A stretch of DNA of 7,470 bases from assembly GCA_003447535.1 (NCBI GenBank), contig DLYY01000001.1:1-7470 (forward strand), given 5' to 3'. Below are positions 1-5,826 of this stretch, piece by piece (positions within the stretch are counted from its first letter, which is position 1; each line of letters starts with the position of its first letter). Source of the DNA: Bacteroidota bacterium. Lineage in GTDB: Bacteria > Bacteroidota > Bacteroidia > Chitinophagales > UBA8649. A program made the translations under genes and the position numbers. The notes beneath the pieces are model-generated. The model had not been told where the DNA came from, did no database searches, and saw only the letters and a list, made by a program, of their open reading frames with translations.

Positions 1-576
1 GTAGAAGTTAATGATGATATTACAGCGAGCGCCTATGCCTCCTTCAAGGATGAGCCTGTTATTGCTTGCATCCTCGGTACATCCTCTCACGCTTGCACCT
101 ACGACGGTAAAGAGGTGGTTTTAGCAAGACCGCCATTAGGCTTTATTCTGGGTAGTGAAGGAAGTGGATCCTATTTTGGTAAAAAAATTGTTCGAGATTT
201 TTTCTACAATCGCCTACCCGAAGACTTACACCAAGCCTTTTCGGAGCGATACAATCTAAATGTTGAAGAGTTTACCGATCGATTGTACAGAGACCCACAA
301 GCCCACGTTTATGTTGCCAGCTTCATGCAATTTGTATGTGACAACCGTGAACATCCATACATTCAACAAATCAGTGAAAAAGGATTTAGAAAATTCATTG
401 AAAACCAAATTGTCAAGTTTGAAAATGCCCAGTCCATGCCAATTCACTTTCTCGGCAGTGTAGCCTATTTCTTTCAAGAGCAGATTAAAACCTTATGTGA
501 AGAGTATAGCCTCAAGCCTAAGACCTTTAATCGAAAGCCTGTAGTTAATCTCCTTAACTACCATATGAGCAAGTAA
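1..576 (+). CDS. BadF/BadG-type ATPase, likely N-acetylglucosamine kinase (5' end outside window)
   Basis: This is the C-terminal 191 residues of a sugar-kinase-fold (actin-like ATPase) protein. Frame 1 is open from the first base, so the gene starts upstream; the GTG at 115 lies inside a conserved motif and is not the real start. Family members phosphorylate N-acetylglucosamine or related amino sugars in the cytoplasm, for salvage or cell-wall recycling. Visible motifs, numbered from the window edge, are VEVNDD (1-6, the region of the catalytic acid), ILGTSSHACTYDG (24-36, the second phosphate-binding motif) and PPLGFILGSEGSG (44-56, the ATPase loop). The C-terminal HFLGSVAYFFQE resembles the usual GS(I/V)AY motif. 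Two motif positions differ from the usual pattern: GTSS where GTGS is normal, and GSEGSG where GDEGSG is normal. The gene ends in tandem stops TAA TAG and converges on the glycosyltransferase gene. The family is fairly certain; the exact substrate is not. Confidence 0.85.
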   Translation, partial: VEVNDDITASAYASFKDEPVIACILGTSSHACTYDGKEVVLARPPLGFILGSEGSGSYFGKKIVRDFFYNRLPEDLHQAFSERYNLNVEEFTDRLYRDPQAHVYVASFMQFVCDNREHPYIQQISEKGFRKFIENQIVKFENAQSMPIHFLGSVAYFFQEQIKTLCEEYSLKPKTFNRKPVVNLLNYHMSK

Positions 577-598
577 TAGGCACAAATTGACTTGCTCA
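566..598. terminator. Hairpin shared by two convergent genes, possible bidirectional terminator
   Basis: TGAGCAAGT (566-574) and ACTTGCTCA (590-598) are perfect 9-bp inverted repeats with a 15-nt loop. AAT (575-577) and ATT (586-588) can add three pairs past a one-base bulge. The stem contains the whole stop codon of the minus-strand glycosyltransferase gene (596-598) and the first base of the kinase stop (574-576). No T-tract follows the stem on either strand, so it is not a textbook intrinsic terminator. Its place between two convergent 3' ends makes a role in ending or protecting both transcripts likely. Confidence 0.55.
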
Positions 599-2281
599 GG
601 GATTGGGCAAAAACTCCTCTGCAATCATATAAAGGACAAACCCATTTCGATTGGATAGAAGTTTCCATTCCGAGGGTACTCCCTTATTTTTAACGACGTT
701 ACTTCGAGTAACAACATAGACTGGCCGACCATTAACAGTCTTAGTATTGACCTCTTCAAAATGAGCAATATCTCCTGGGTTTCTCTTAAGATAAAAATGG
801 TCGGCATATGTCTTAAACCCATAGGTCACAACCACGACATCTTTTTCGGCCAACTCCTTATACATCTCAATAGCTGCTCGTTGAGTATAACCCTCTATTC
901 TCGGCACAACCAAATACACTAAAGATTGAACCAAAACTGACACGGATAAAATGATTCCCAAAACCGCTCCTTTTCCATGACCGCGTTTTGAAATATATAA
1001 AGATATCAGCATCCCAACAAAAAATAAACCAGCCAAATAAAGAATGGAAGGAGGCCAAACCACTGACGCCTTTAAGTTATCCAAAGCAAAAACATCGTTA
1101 ATCGCAATGTTTGTCCACAATAATGAAGGACTATTCCCTATGAAATAGATGAGGACCATGGCAACAGCAAACAGCAACGAGAGTAGTAAGAGCAGAGATG
1201 TTTCCCACCAGCGCAAAGCTTCCTGATGCTTTGCTAGCATCCATAAACGAAGGCTCGCCAAATATGTAATTGGGAAGTAAGCCAGAGACGAATAATGCAT
1301 GATCTTGGTCTGAACAACTTCAAAAACAACAAGGACGGTAAGCAATGTTACTACCATCCACAACATGAAATTTTGAGTTAATGCAGATTTCTCATCTCGT
1401 TTTTTCCATGCTAAAAATATCAGAGGAGCACATGGGAAAGTTCCAACGAACAGCACCAATACGTGATATCCCATAAACCCGCCGTGCCCCGCATCAGCTT
1501 GGCCGCCTAGCTCAAAATGACGTTGAAGAAAGGCACCAAAAAATGCCCATCCCTCTTGTTGAACATAGAGTAGCGTCCATATACCTAGAACAAGGCCCAT
1601 AGAAACAAACATCACAATTGCTTCATTAAGCCCAACGATTCGACGGAATCTTGATATGATAAAATAAGCGACAAACACCAGGCAGAACAAGAACAGCGCA
1701 ACTGGACCCTTAGTCAGTATTGCCAGGCCCATAAACAAGCCGCATAGCCTCATGGCTCGAAAACGTCGTTTTTTTCGTCGATTACTAGGCACAAACTCCC
1801 AGCTCTCCGTCATCTGAGCTAAAAAGTAAATGGCTAAAAAAATAAACAGGTTAAAGGTTGGGTCAATCAAGGCAGACTTGAAGTATAAAAAAGGAAGTAT
1901 GCTCACTGCATAAACCATAGCCCAAAGCATACCAAAACCGCTCCCTTGAAGCCGTTTTCCTATTGTGTATACCGTCCATAAAGTAAATACCCCTATTAGC
2001 GCATTGGGCAGACGTGCGCCGAAGGATGATATCCCAAAACACTTCATGGATAACGCTTGCATCCAAAAAAAGAAGGGTGGCTTTTCATAAAAAGGCTCAA
2101 ACGCCATTTGCAACTTCAGCCAATCACGCGTTACAATCATTTCACGAGCAATCTCAGCAAAATTGATTTCATCCCAATCAAAAAGGTGACTACCACCAAG
2201 CATAGGAAGGTAAAGCAATAAGCCAATGGGAACAATCCATAAACCGTAAGGCCACTTTCGAATATCGAAGTAGTGAAGCAT
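596..2281 (-). CDS. Family 39 (ArnT/PMT-like) integral membrane glycosyltransferase
   Basis: This 561-residue polytopic protein has about a dozen hydrophobic segments and a soluble C-terminal tail (about 461-561). It fits the GT39/ArnT-like superfamily, whose members transfer a sugar from a polyprenyl-phosphate donor to an acceptor on the periplasmic face of the inner membrane. Seen in order: an acidic pair D37-E38 in FDWDEINFAEIAREM in the first periplasmic loop (the catalytic acidic position of the family), EKPP at 66-69, a second acidic site at D140 (ALIDP), TKGP at 190-193, a TFP motif at 281-283, and K326/H329/Y330 before a membrane segment, like the ArnT lysine motif. A basic cytoplasmic loop lies at 167-178. 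The C-terminal GFKTYADHFY resembles Bacteroidota members of the family. The gene is last in the envelope cluster, 40 nt after the PAP2 gene. Lipid A is the plausible acceptor, but a protein or other glycan cannot be excluded. Confidence 0.85.
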   Translation of the reverse strand: MLHYFDIRKWPYGLWIVPIGLLLYLPMLGGSHLFDWDEINFAEIAREMIVTRDWLKLQMAFEPFYEKPPFFFWMQALSMKCFGISSFGARLPNALIGVFTLWTVYTIGKRLQGSGFGMLWAMVYAVSILPFLYFKSALIDPTFNLFIFLAIYFLAQMTESWEFVPSNRRKKRRFRAMRLCGLFMGLAILTKGPVALFLFCLVFVAYFIISRFRRIVGLNEAIVMFVSMGLVLGIWTLLYVQQEGWAFFGAFLQRHFELGGQADAGHGGFMGYHVLVLFVGTFPCAPLIFLAWKKRDEKSALTQNFMLWMVVTLLTVLVVFEVVQTKIMHYSSLAYFPITYLASLRLWMLAKHQEALRWWETSLLLLLSLLFAVAMVLIYFIGNSPSLLWTNIAINDVFALDNLKASVVWPPSILYLAGLFFVGMLISLYISKRGHGKGAVLGIILSVSVLVQSLVYLVVPRIEGYTQRAAIEMYKELAEKDVVVVTYGFKTYADHFYLKRNPGDIAHFEEVNTKTVNGRPVYVVTRSNVVKNKGVPSEWKLLSNRNGFVLYMIAEEFLPNP

Positions 2282-2297
2282 GCAATGAATTTACAAG

Positions 2298-2319
2298 GAA
2301 TGGATTAACCAAGCCATTC
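2298..2319 (-). other. Short inverted repeat between the PAP2 and glycosyltransferase genes
   Basis: GAATGG (2298-2303) and CCATTC (2314-2319) form a 6-bp stem with a 10-nt loop, filling much of the only sizeable gap (40 nt) in the minus-strand cluster. No T-tract follows, so complete termination is unlikely. At most it could stabilise or partly attenuate the transcript before the glycosyltransferase gene. A stem this short can arise by chance. Confidence 0.25.
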
Positions 2320-2321
2320 TA

Positions 2322-2975
2322 TCAACTCTTAAGACGTTTGGGAAGAATACCATAATGCAGTGGGGTCCTCCATAAATCATTCTGTAAATGCCTATCAAGC
2401 AAGCGATATACTATGCCTGCCGATAGCAGCCCCAACAACATTCCAGCAAAAACATCATGATAAAAATGCATTAATAAGTACATCCGGGAAAAGGCAATCA
2501 CTAAGGCAATAAAAAGCGCGATTCCCTTGACAGCTTTTGATGAAGCAGATACAACTACGGAGAGCGCAATGGCAAATGCTACGGCACTATGTCCTGAGGG
2601 GAATGAAAAGTGTTCTGCAAGGGCGAATCCTTCCACCCTGTGCCACGTTTCATAGTCAAGTATTGCATGGGGCCTTAGCCGATCAGAAAAAACATAACGT
2701 TTCAAGGCTTGAGTGGATAGGCCAGCAACAGTAAAACTTATCAAGGATAATGCAAATGCTCCTTTATTCACTAAAACTCCAATCAAGACAAAAAGAAATA
2801 TAATCAATGGGGCTTGAACGAGATGGGTAGACCACATCATAACAAGGTCCAACCAGGGAGTGTGCATGGCATTAATAAAACGAAGGATCACCGTGGCATC
2901 AATAAAGAGCAATCCGTGGCCGAACAACATACCGACAAAAACTATCCAAAATCCGCGCCTATGCATCATTTTCAT
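2322..2975 (-). CDS. PAP2-family membrane phosphatase (lipid A or undecaprenyl-PP phosphatase type)
   Basis: This 217-residue protein has about six hydrophobic segments and the PAP2 acid-phosphatase signature. Motif C1 is a K92...R99-L-R101-P102 region, C2 is PSGH (126-129), and C3 is SR (163-164) with H170 and D174 in the normal SR-x5-H-x3-D spacing. H129 and H170 would be the catalytic histidines. Members of this family dephosphorylate membrane lipids on the periplasmic side, including lipid A (LpxE/LpxF), undecaprenyl pyrophosphate and phosphatidylglycerol phosphate. C1 departs from the classical K-x6-RP because two residues are inserted before RP. The start ATG overlaps the TGA of the LptG-like gene by four bases (ATGA), typical of translational coupling; ATGs at codons 3 and 4 are alternative starts. 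The neighbours, an LPS exporter and an ArnT-like transferase, favour a lipid A or carrier-lipid substrate, but this is inference. Confidence 0.85.
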   Translation of the reverse strand: MKMMHRRGFWIVFVGMLFGHGLLFIDATVILRFINAMHTPWLDLVMMWSTHLVQAPLIIFLFVLIGVLVNKGAFALSLISFTVAGLSTQALKRYVFSDRLRPHAILDYETWHRVEGFALAEHFSFPSGHSAVAFAIALSVVVSASSKAVKGIALFIALVIAFSRMYLLMHFYHDVFAGMLLGLLSAGIVYRLLDRHLQNDLWRTPLHYGILPKRLKS

Positions 2976-4351
2976 GAGGTAAAAATTCCACGATCATTTA
3001 ATGCACGAATAGCGAGGTACAAACCAATAGGATACAGAATTATAGAGGGTAACCACATCGCAATATGCGGGCTTAAGACGCCTTCTTCTGACATGTTTTC
3101 GGTAATCGAAGAAATGACCAAGTAGATCACAAATATCACAATGGAAATAATGAGAGCGTACCCTATTCCTCCACGCTTAAGTATGGCCCCTAGTGATCCA
3201 CCAAAGAGAAAAAAAAGGAAACAAGCTGAGGCCATTGTATACTTTCTATGAATATCATTCCAATGATTAGCGTACAGCCGCTTGCGGTAGTCCAACATGG
3301 GCAGGTTGCGCATGTAATTGGAGTTAATTTGTCCAAGCCTAGTTTGCACAACACTTTTTAATCCAAGCCATTGTTCAGGAGACAAATCATTTAGTTTTTT
3401 GTAGAAGTCCTCTTTTATGTCTTCTACTAAACGGGTTTGGCTTTTGGATATCATGTAAATGGCGTTGCCATCGGATAAGTTCTGTTCTAAGCTATCTATG
3501 GACCTTACCTGCTCCTCGATAAGCTTTCGAGATTCCACTAAGGTATGTACCCCTTTGTGGCGTTCTGTTTTGAACGATTCTTCATCGGTCTCCTGCATGG
3601 TAAACCCGCCTAAATCAAAGGAGCGAATCATCGTGTCAAACTCAGTAACACTATATTCGGTCGGTGTATTTAGAGCATATAAATCTGAATACTCTGAATA
3701 TATACTTCCCCGAAAGAATTCCAACTGTAAAATCGCTTGATTAGGCGAAGTTGTAACCTTTGCTTCGTCAGCCACAATCATATACTGAGTTTTCCGATCC
3801 ATGGTGTGGTCGTAGACGATTACCTGTCGCAATGTGGACCCATCGGGATCTTTACCTCCAATGTATATGGTTATACCCTCAATCGCTTGATTAAAAGTCC
3901 GCTCATTAAGCGATAACGCGGGGCGCTTTTGACCAATGTCATACCTGAGCTGGTAAACCTTTTGAAAGGACTTTGGAATCAAAGTATCCGCAAGGAAAAA
4001 CGAGGAAAATCCCACTAAAATGGAGAGGAAGATTAGAGGCCGTATAAGCCTCAAATAGGAGATACCCGATGCTTTTGATGCCGTTATCTCATGATCCTCA
4101 GCCATTCGTCCAATGACTAAAAGAGCCGATAACAAGACCGCTAAAGGAAGGGCTAAAGGGAGTGTTTGAAGTGCAAAATGCATCATAAACTCCCCTAAAA
4201 CCGACAATGGCAACCCTTTCCCAATAAGCTCATTAGCATATTTCCAAAGGCCTTGCATTACTAGCACAAAGTCAGCCACAAAAAGAGATAAAAGGAACGG
4301 TCCAGCGTACCGCTTGACAAGACTAAAATCTAGTGGATTAAGCCATAACAC
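2972..4351 (-). CDS. LptF/LptG (YjgP/YjgQ) family lipopolysaccharide export permease
   Basis: This 459-residue inner-membrane protein belongs to the LptF/LptG family. With the LptB ATPase, these permeases extract LPS from the inner membrane and pass it to the periplasmic Lpt bridge. Three membrane segments lie near residues 15-35, 55-82 and 103-122. A large periplasmic part follows (about 125-370), then three more segments near 373-391, 397-415 and 429-449. GRMAEDHEITASKASGIS (81-98) is the conserved cytoplasmic coupling-helix region that contacts LptB. Proteobacterial homologues are nearer 360 residues; the extra length lies mostly in a polar, probably helical stretch at about 255-350. The start is GTG: an in-frame TAA, which is also the upstream gene's stop, lies 12 nt before it, and the first internal Met is near residue 32, inside the first membrane segment. 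The gene overlaps the PAP2 gene by four bases. I cannot tell whether LptF or LptG is the better name. Confidence 0.88.
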   Translation of the reverse strand: MLWLNPLDFSLVKRYAGPFLLSLFVADFVLVMQGLWKYANELIGKGLPLSVLGEFMMHFALQTLPLALPLAVLLSALLVIGRMAEDHEITASKASGISYLRLIRPLIFLSILVGFSSFFLADTLIPKSFQKVYQLRYDIGQKRPALSLNERTFNQAIEGITIYIGGKDPDGSTLRQVIVYDHTMDRKTQYMIVADEAKVTTSPNQAILQLEFFRGSIYSEYSDLYALNTPTEYSVTEFDTMIRSFDLGGFTMQETDEESFKTERHKGVHTLVESRKLIEEQVRSIDSLEQNLSDGNAIYMISKSQTRLVEDIKEDFYKKLNDLSPEQWLGLKSVVQTRLGQINSNYMRNLPMLDYRKRLYANHWNDIHRKYTMASACFLFFLFGGSLGAILKRGGIGYALIISIVIFVIYLVISSITENMSEEGVLSPHIAMWLPSIILYPIGLYLAIRALNDRGIFTS

Positions 4352-4363
4352 AATCCAATGCTG

Positions 4364-4741
4364 TTAGGCACCTATGCGTTTGGTCAGTTGTTCAAACTGA
4401 CTGAGCCAAAGTTGCTTTTGATCTTCAACCTCATCATCTTCTGTGAAGTCAGTGAGATATAAAACTGTGTCATTGCTAATTTCGGACTTAGTGATTTCAA
4501 AAGAAAAGAACTCATCCTCTTCTCCATCGACCCATACATAGACTACCTTTTCAGGGTCAATGCCCTCAACAAGTTGGGCATCTTCTGTAGACTCGTCCCA
4601 ACCAAAAGTGTATATATCCTCATTTATATCACAAGACTCACAAAACCATTGCGTTAAGCCTGCCGGAGTAGTGAGGAAAGAATACAAAATGGATGGTGAA
4701 CTCCGGATTTGATATTCCAATGAAAATTTAGTGCGCGCCAT
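4364..4741 (-). CDS. START-like (AHSA1/SRPBCC-fold) domain protein
   Basis: This is a small acidic cytoplasmic protein of 125 residues, resembling the START-like proteins found in Bacteroidota. Family features seen are an N-terminal FSLEYQIRSSPSILYSFLTT strand-helix, PAGLTQWF (26-33), TFGWDE (45-50), an alternating strand at 66-72, TDFTEDDE (97-104) and a C-terminal helix LWLSQFEQL (111-119). The fold makes a hydrophobic cavity that can hold a lipid or other small ligand; no precise function is established to my knowledge. I place the start at the ATG at 4741, because family members begin just before the first strand. The 16 codons from an upstream ATG at 4789 look unrelated to the family and lie in the promoter region. 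It is first in the envelope cluster, 12 nt before the LptG-like gene and divergent from rpoD. A role in lipid handling or LPS export is only a guess. Confidence 0.82.
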   Translation of the reverse strand: MARTKFSLEYQIRSSPSILYSFLTTPAGLTQWFCESCDINEDIYTFGWDESTEDAQLVEGIDPEKVVYVWVDGEEDEFFSFEITKSEISNDTVLYLTDFTEDDEVEDQKQLWLSQFEQLTKRIGA

Positions 4742-4824
4742 AGAGTGTACGTTACAACCGTGAGATACAAGATTAATTTGATTTAACAAAATCCTACTAA
4801 GAAGATATCCCCAAAATGACGTGG

Positions 4825-4836
4825 ATTGATGTCAAT
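4825..4836. promoter_or_regulatory. Short dyad between the divergent genes, possible operator
   Basis: ATTGA (4825-4829) and TCAAT (4832-4836) are inverted repeats separated by two bases, and an overlapping TGAC/GTCA pair spans 4817-4834. The dyad sits just upstream of the TATATTTG element, where a regulator could act on rpoD, on the START-like gene or on both. The arms are only five bases, so chance is a real possibility, and I do not recognise it as the site of a known regulator. Confidence 0.25.
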
Positions 4837-4842
4837 ACTTGT

Positions 4843-4850
4843 TATATTTG
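4843..4850 (+). promoter_or_regulatory. Candidate Bacteroidota -7 promoter element for rpoD
   Basis: TATATTTG matches the Bacteroidota -7 consensus TAnnTTTG exactly. It lies 78 bases before the chosen rpoD start and would place the transcript start near 4855-4858, leaving a leader of about 70 nt. The -33 element is weak: the nearest TTG (4826-4828) is only 14 bases upstream, whereas about 19-21 is usual. The remaining leader is pyrimidine-rich with a run of seven T (4885-4891), and no strong Shine-Dalgarno site precedes the start codon. Confidence 0.45.
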
Positions 4851-4928
4851 CGCATTATTGCAGGAAAAAGAAAACATCTTCCTCTTTTTTTCGTATTTAA
4901 CGGTACAAATTGAATCTGCTCTATGGGA

Positions 4929-5798
4929 ATGCGCCAGCTGAAAATTACGAAGTCGATTACAAATCGAGAAAGTCAATCACTCGAAAAATATCTTCAAGAA
5001 ATCGGAAAGGTCGACCTTCTAACTCCGGAGGACGAAGTAGATTTAGCGCAGCGCATACGACAGGGAGACCAAATTGCCCTCGAACGCCTCACCAAAGCGA
5101 ACTTGCGATTCGTTGTTTCCGTTGCTAAGCAATACCAAAACCAGGGATTGTCGCTAAGTGATTTAATCAATGAAGGAAACTTAGGATTAATTAAAGCTGC
5201 TCAACGTTTTGATGAAACAAGAGGATTTAAGTTTATCTCTTATGCCGTATGGTGGATTCGGCAATCGATCTTGCAAGCATTGGCTGAACAGTCAAGAATT
5301 GTGCGCCTTCCTCTAAACAAAGTAGGATCACTCAACAAGATTAACAAAGCATTCTCTCAATTAGAGCAACAATTCGAGCGTGAGCCAACACCAGAAGAAT
5401 TAGCAGAAGTACTTGAGTTGCATGCTCAGGAAATCGAAACAACGATGGGAGTAGCTGCACGTCACGTATCGGTAGACGCACCTTTTGTCGATGGAGAAGA
5501 TAACTCACTTCTTGATGTGTTGGAAGACCATAACACAGAGCGTACAGACGCTAAGTTGGAATACTTAGATTCTCTTCGTCGAGAAATCGAACGTTCACTA
5601 TCCACTCTATCCGAGCGTCAAAGCGATGTGGTCAAGTTGTATTTTGGCATAGGTGTAGAGCATCCTATGTCCTTAGAAGATATCGGTGCAGAATTTGATT
5701 TAACAAGAGAACGAGTTCGCCAAATAAAAGATAAAGCAATCAACAAATTGCGCACCGCATCACGAAGCAAACTCTTGAAGTCCTACCTTGGAGGATAA
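4929..5798 (+). CDS. rpoD: Primary (housekeeping) RNA polymerase sigma factor, RpoD/SigA
   Basis: This 289-residue group 1 sigma factor directs RNA polymerase to housekeeping promoters. Region 1.2 covers about 15-47. Region 2 (52-121) contains NLRFVVSVAKQY, the core-binding DLINEGNLGLIKA, and DETRGFKFISYAVWWIRQ, the -10 melting and recognition helix. Region 3 follows (about 131-207) and includes SVDAPFVDGEDNSLLDVL, equivalent to the sigma finger area. Region 4 (about 222-287) holds the -35 recognition helix-turn-helix with LTRERVRQIKDKA. Region 1.1 and the large non-conserved domain of proteobacterial RpoD are absent, as expected for Bacteroidota, where these short proteins are the primary sigma. 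I chose the ATG at 4929 because MRQLKITKSIT is the conserved family N-terminus; an ATG two codons earlier (4923) is possible. The gene is divergent from the envelope cluster and is followed at 28 nt by an acyltransferase gene that may share its transcript. Confidence 0.96.
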   Translation: MRQLKITKSITNRESQSLEKYLQEIGKVDLLTPEDEVDLAQRIRQGDQIALERLTKANLRFVVSVAKQYQNQGLSLSDLINEGNLGLIKAAQRFDETRGFKFISYAVWWIRQSILQALAEQSRIVRLPLNKVGSLNKINKAFSQLEQQFEREPTPEELAEVLELHAQEIETTMGVAARHVSVDAPFVDGEDNSLLDVLEDHNTERTDAKLEYLDSLRREIERSLSTLSERQSDVVKLYFGIGVEHPMSLEDIGAEFDLTRERVRQIKDKAINKLRTASRSKLLKSYLGG

Positions 5799-5826
5799 AT
5801 CCACCCCGACTCTAAATGCCCGGTTA

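Noticed and set aside
2814..3125. 103-codon plus-strand open frame across the PAP2/LptG junction
   Set aside because: It is antisense to two recognised genes, and the product is a His/Lys-rich sequence with no domain.
3459..3740. 93-codon plus-strand open frame within the LptG-like gene
   Set aside because: It lies wholly antisense to a well-supported coding region and its product shows no family features.
4742..4789. Sixteen-codon N-terminal extension of the START-like protein from the ATG at 4789
   Set aside because: Family members start at the equivalent of the ATG at 4741, and the extension has no resemblance to the fold and occupies the likely promoter region.
4768..4790. Minus-strand promoter for the envelope cluster (TAATCTTG with TTTG upstream)
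   Set aside because: The -7 lookalike has a mismatch and the gap to TTTG is only 11 bases, far shorter than the usual spacing.
4863..4891. A-rich/T-rich pairing plus T7 run in the rpoD leader as an attenuator
   Set aside because: The possible stems (GGAA/TTCC, or AAAAAGA/TCTTTTT) are short and AT-rich, with an 11-12-nt loop. They are too weak to claim an intrinsic terminator or riboswitch.
4923..4928. Upstream ATG for rpoD, two codons earlier
   Set aside because: The conserved N-terminus of Bacteroidota RpoD starts at MRQLKI (4929). The extra Met-Gly is possible but unsupported.
4910..5128. 72-codon plus-strand open frame overlapping the start of rpoD
   Set aside because: It is an out-of-frame reading of the sigma factor gene; the Arg/Ser-rich product has no recognisable features.
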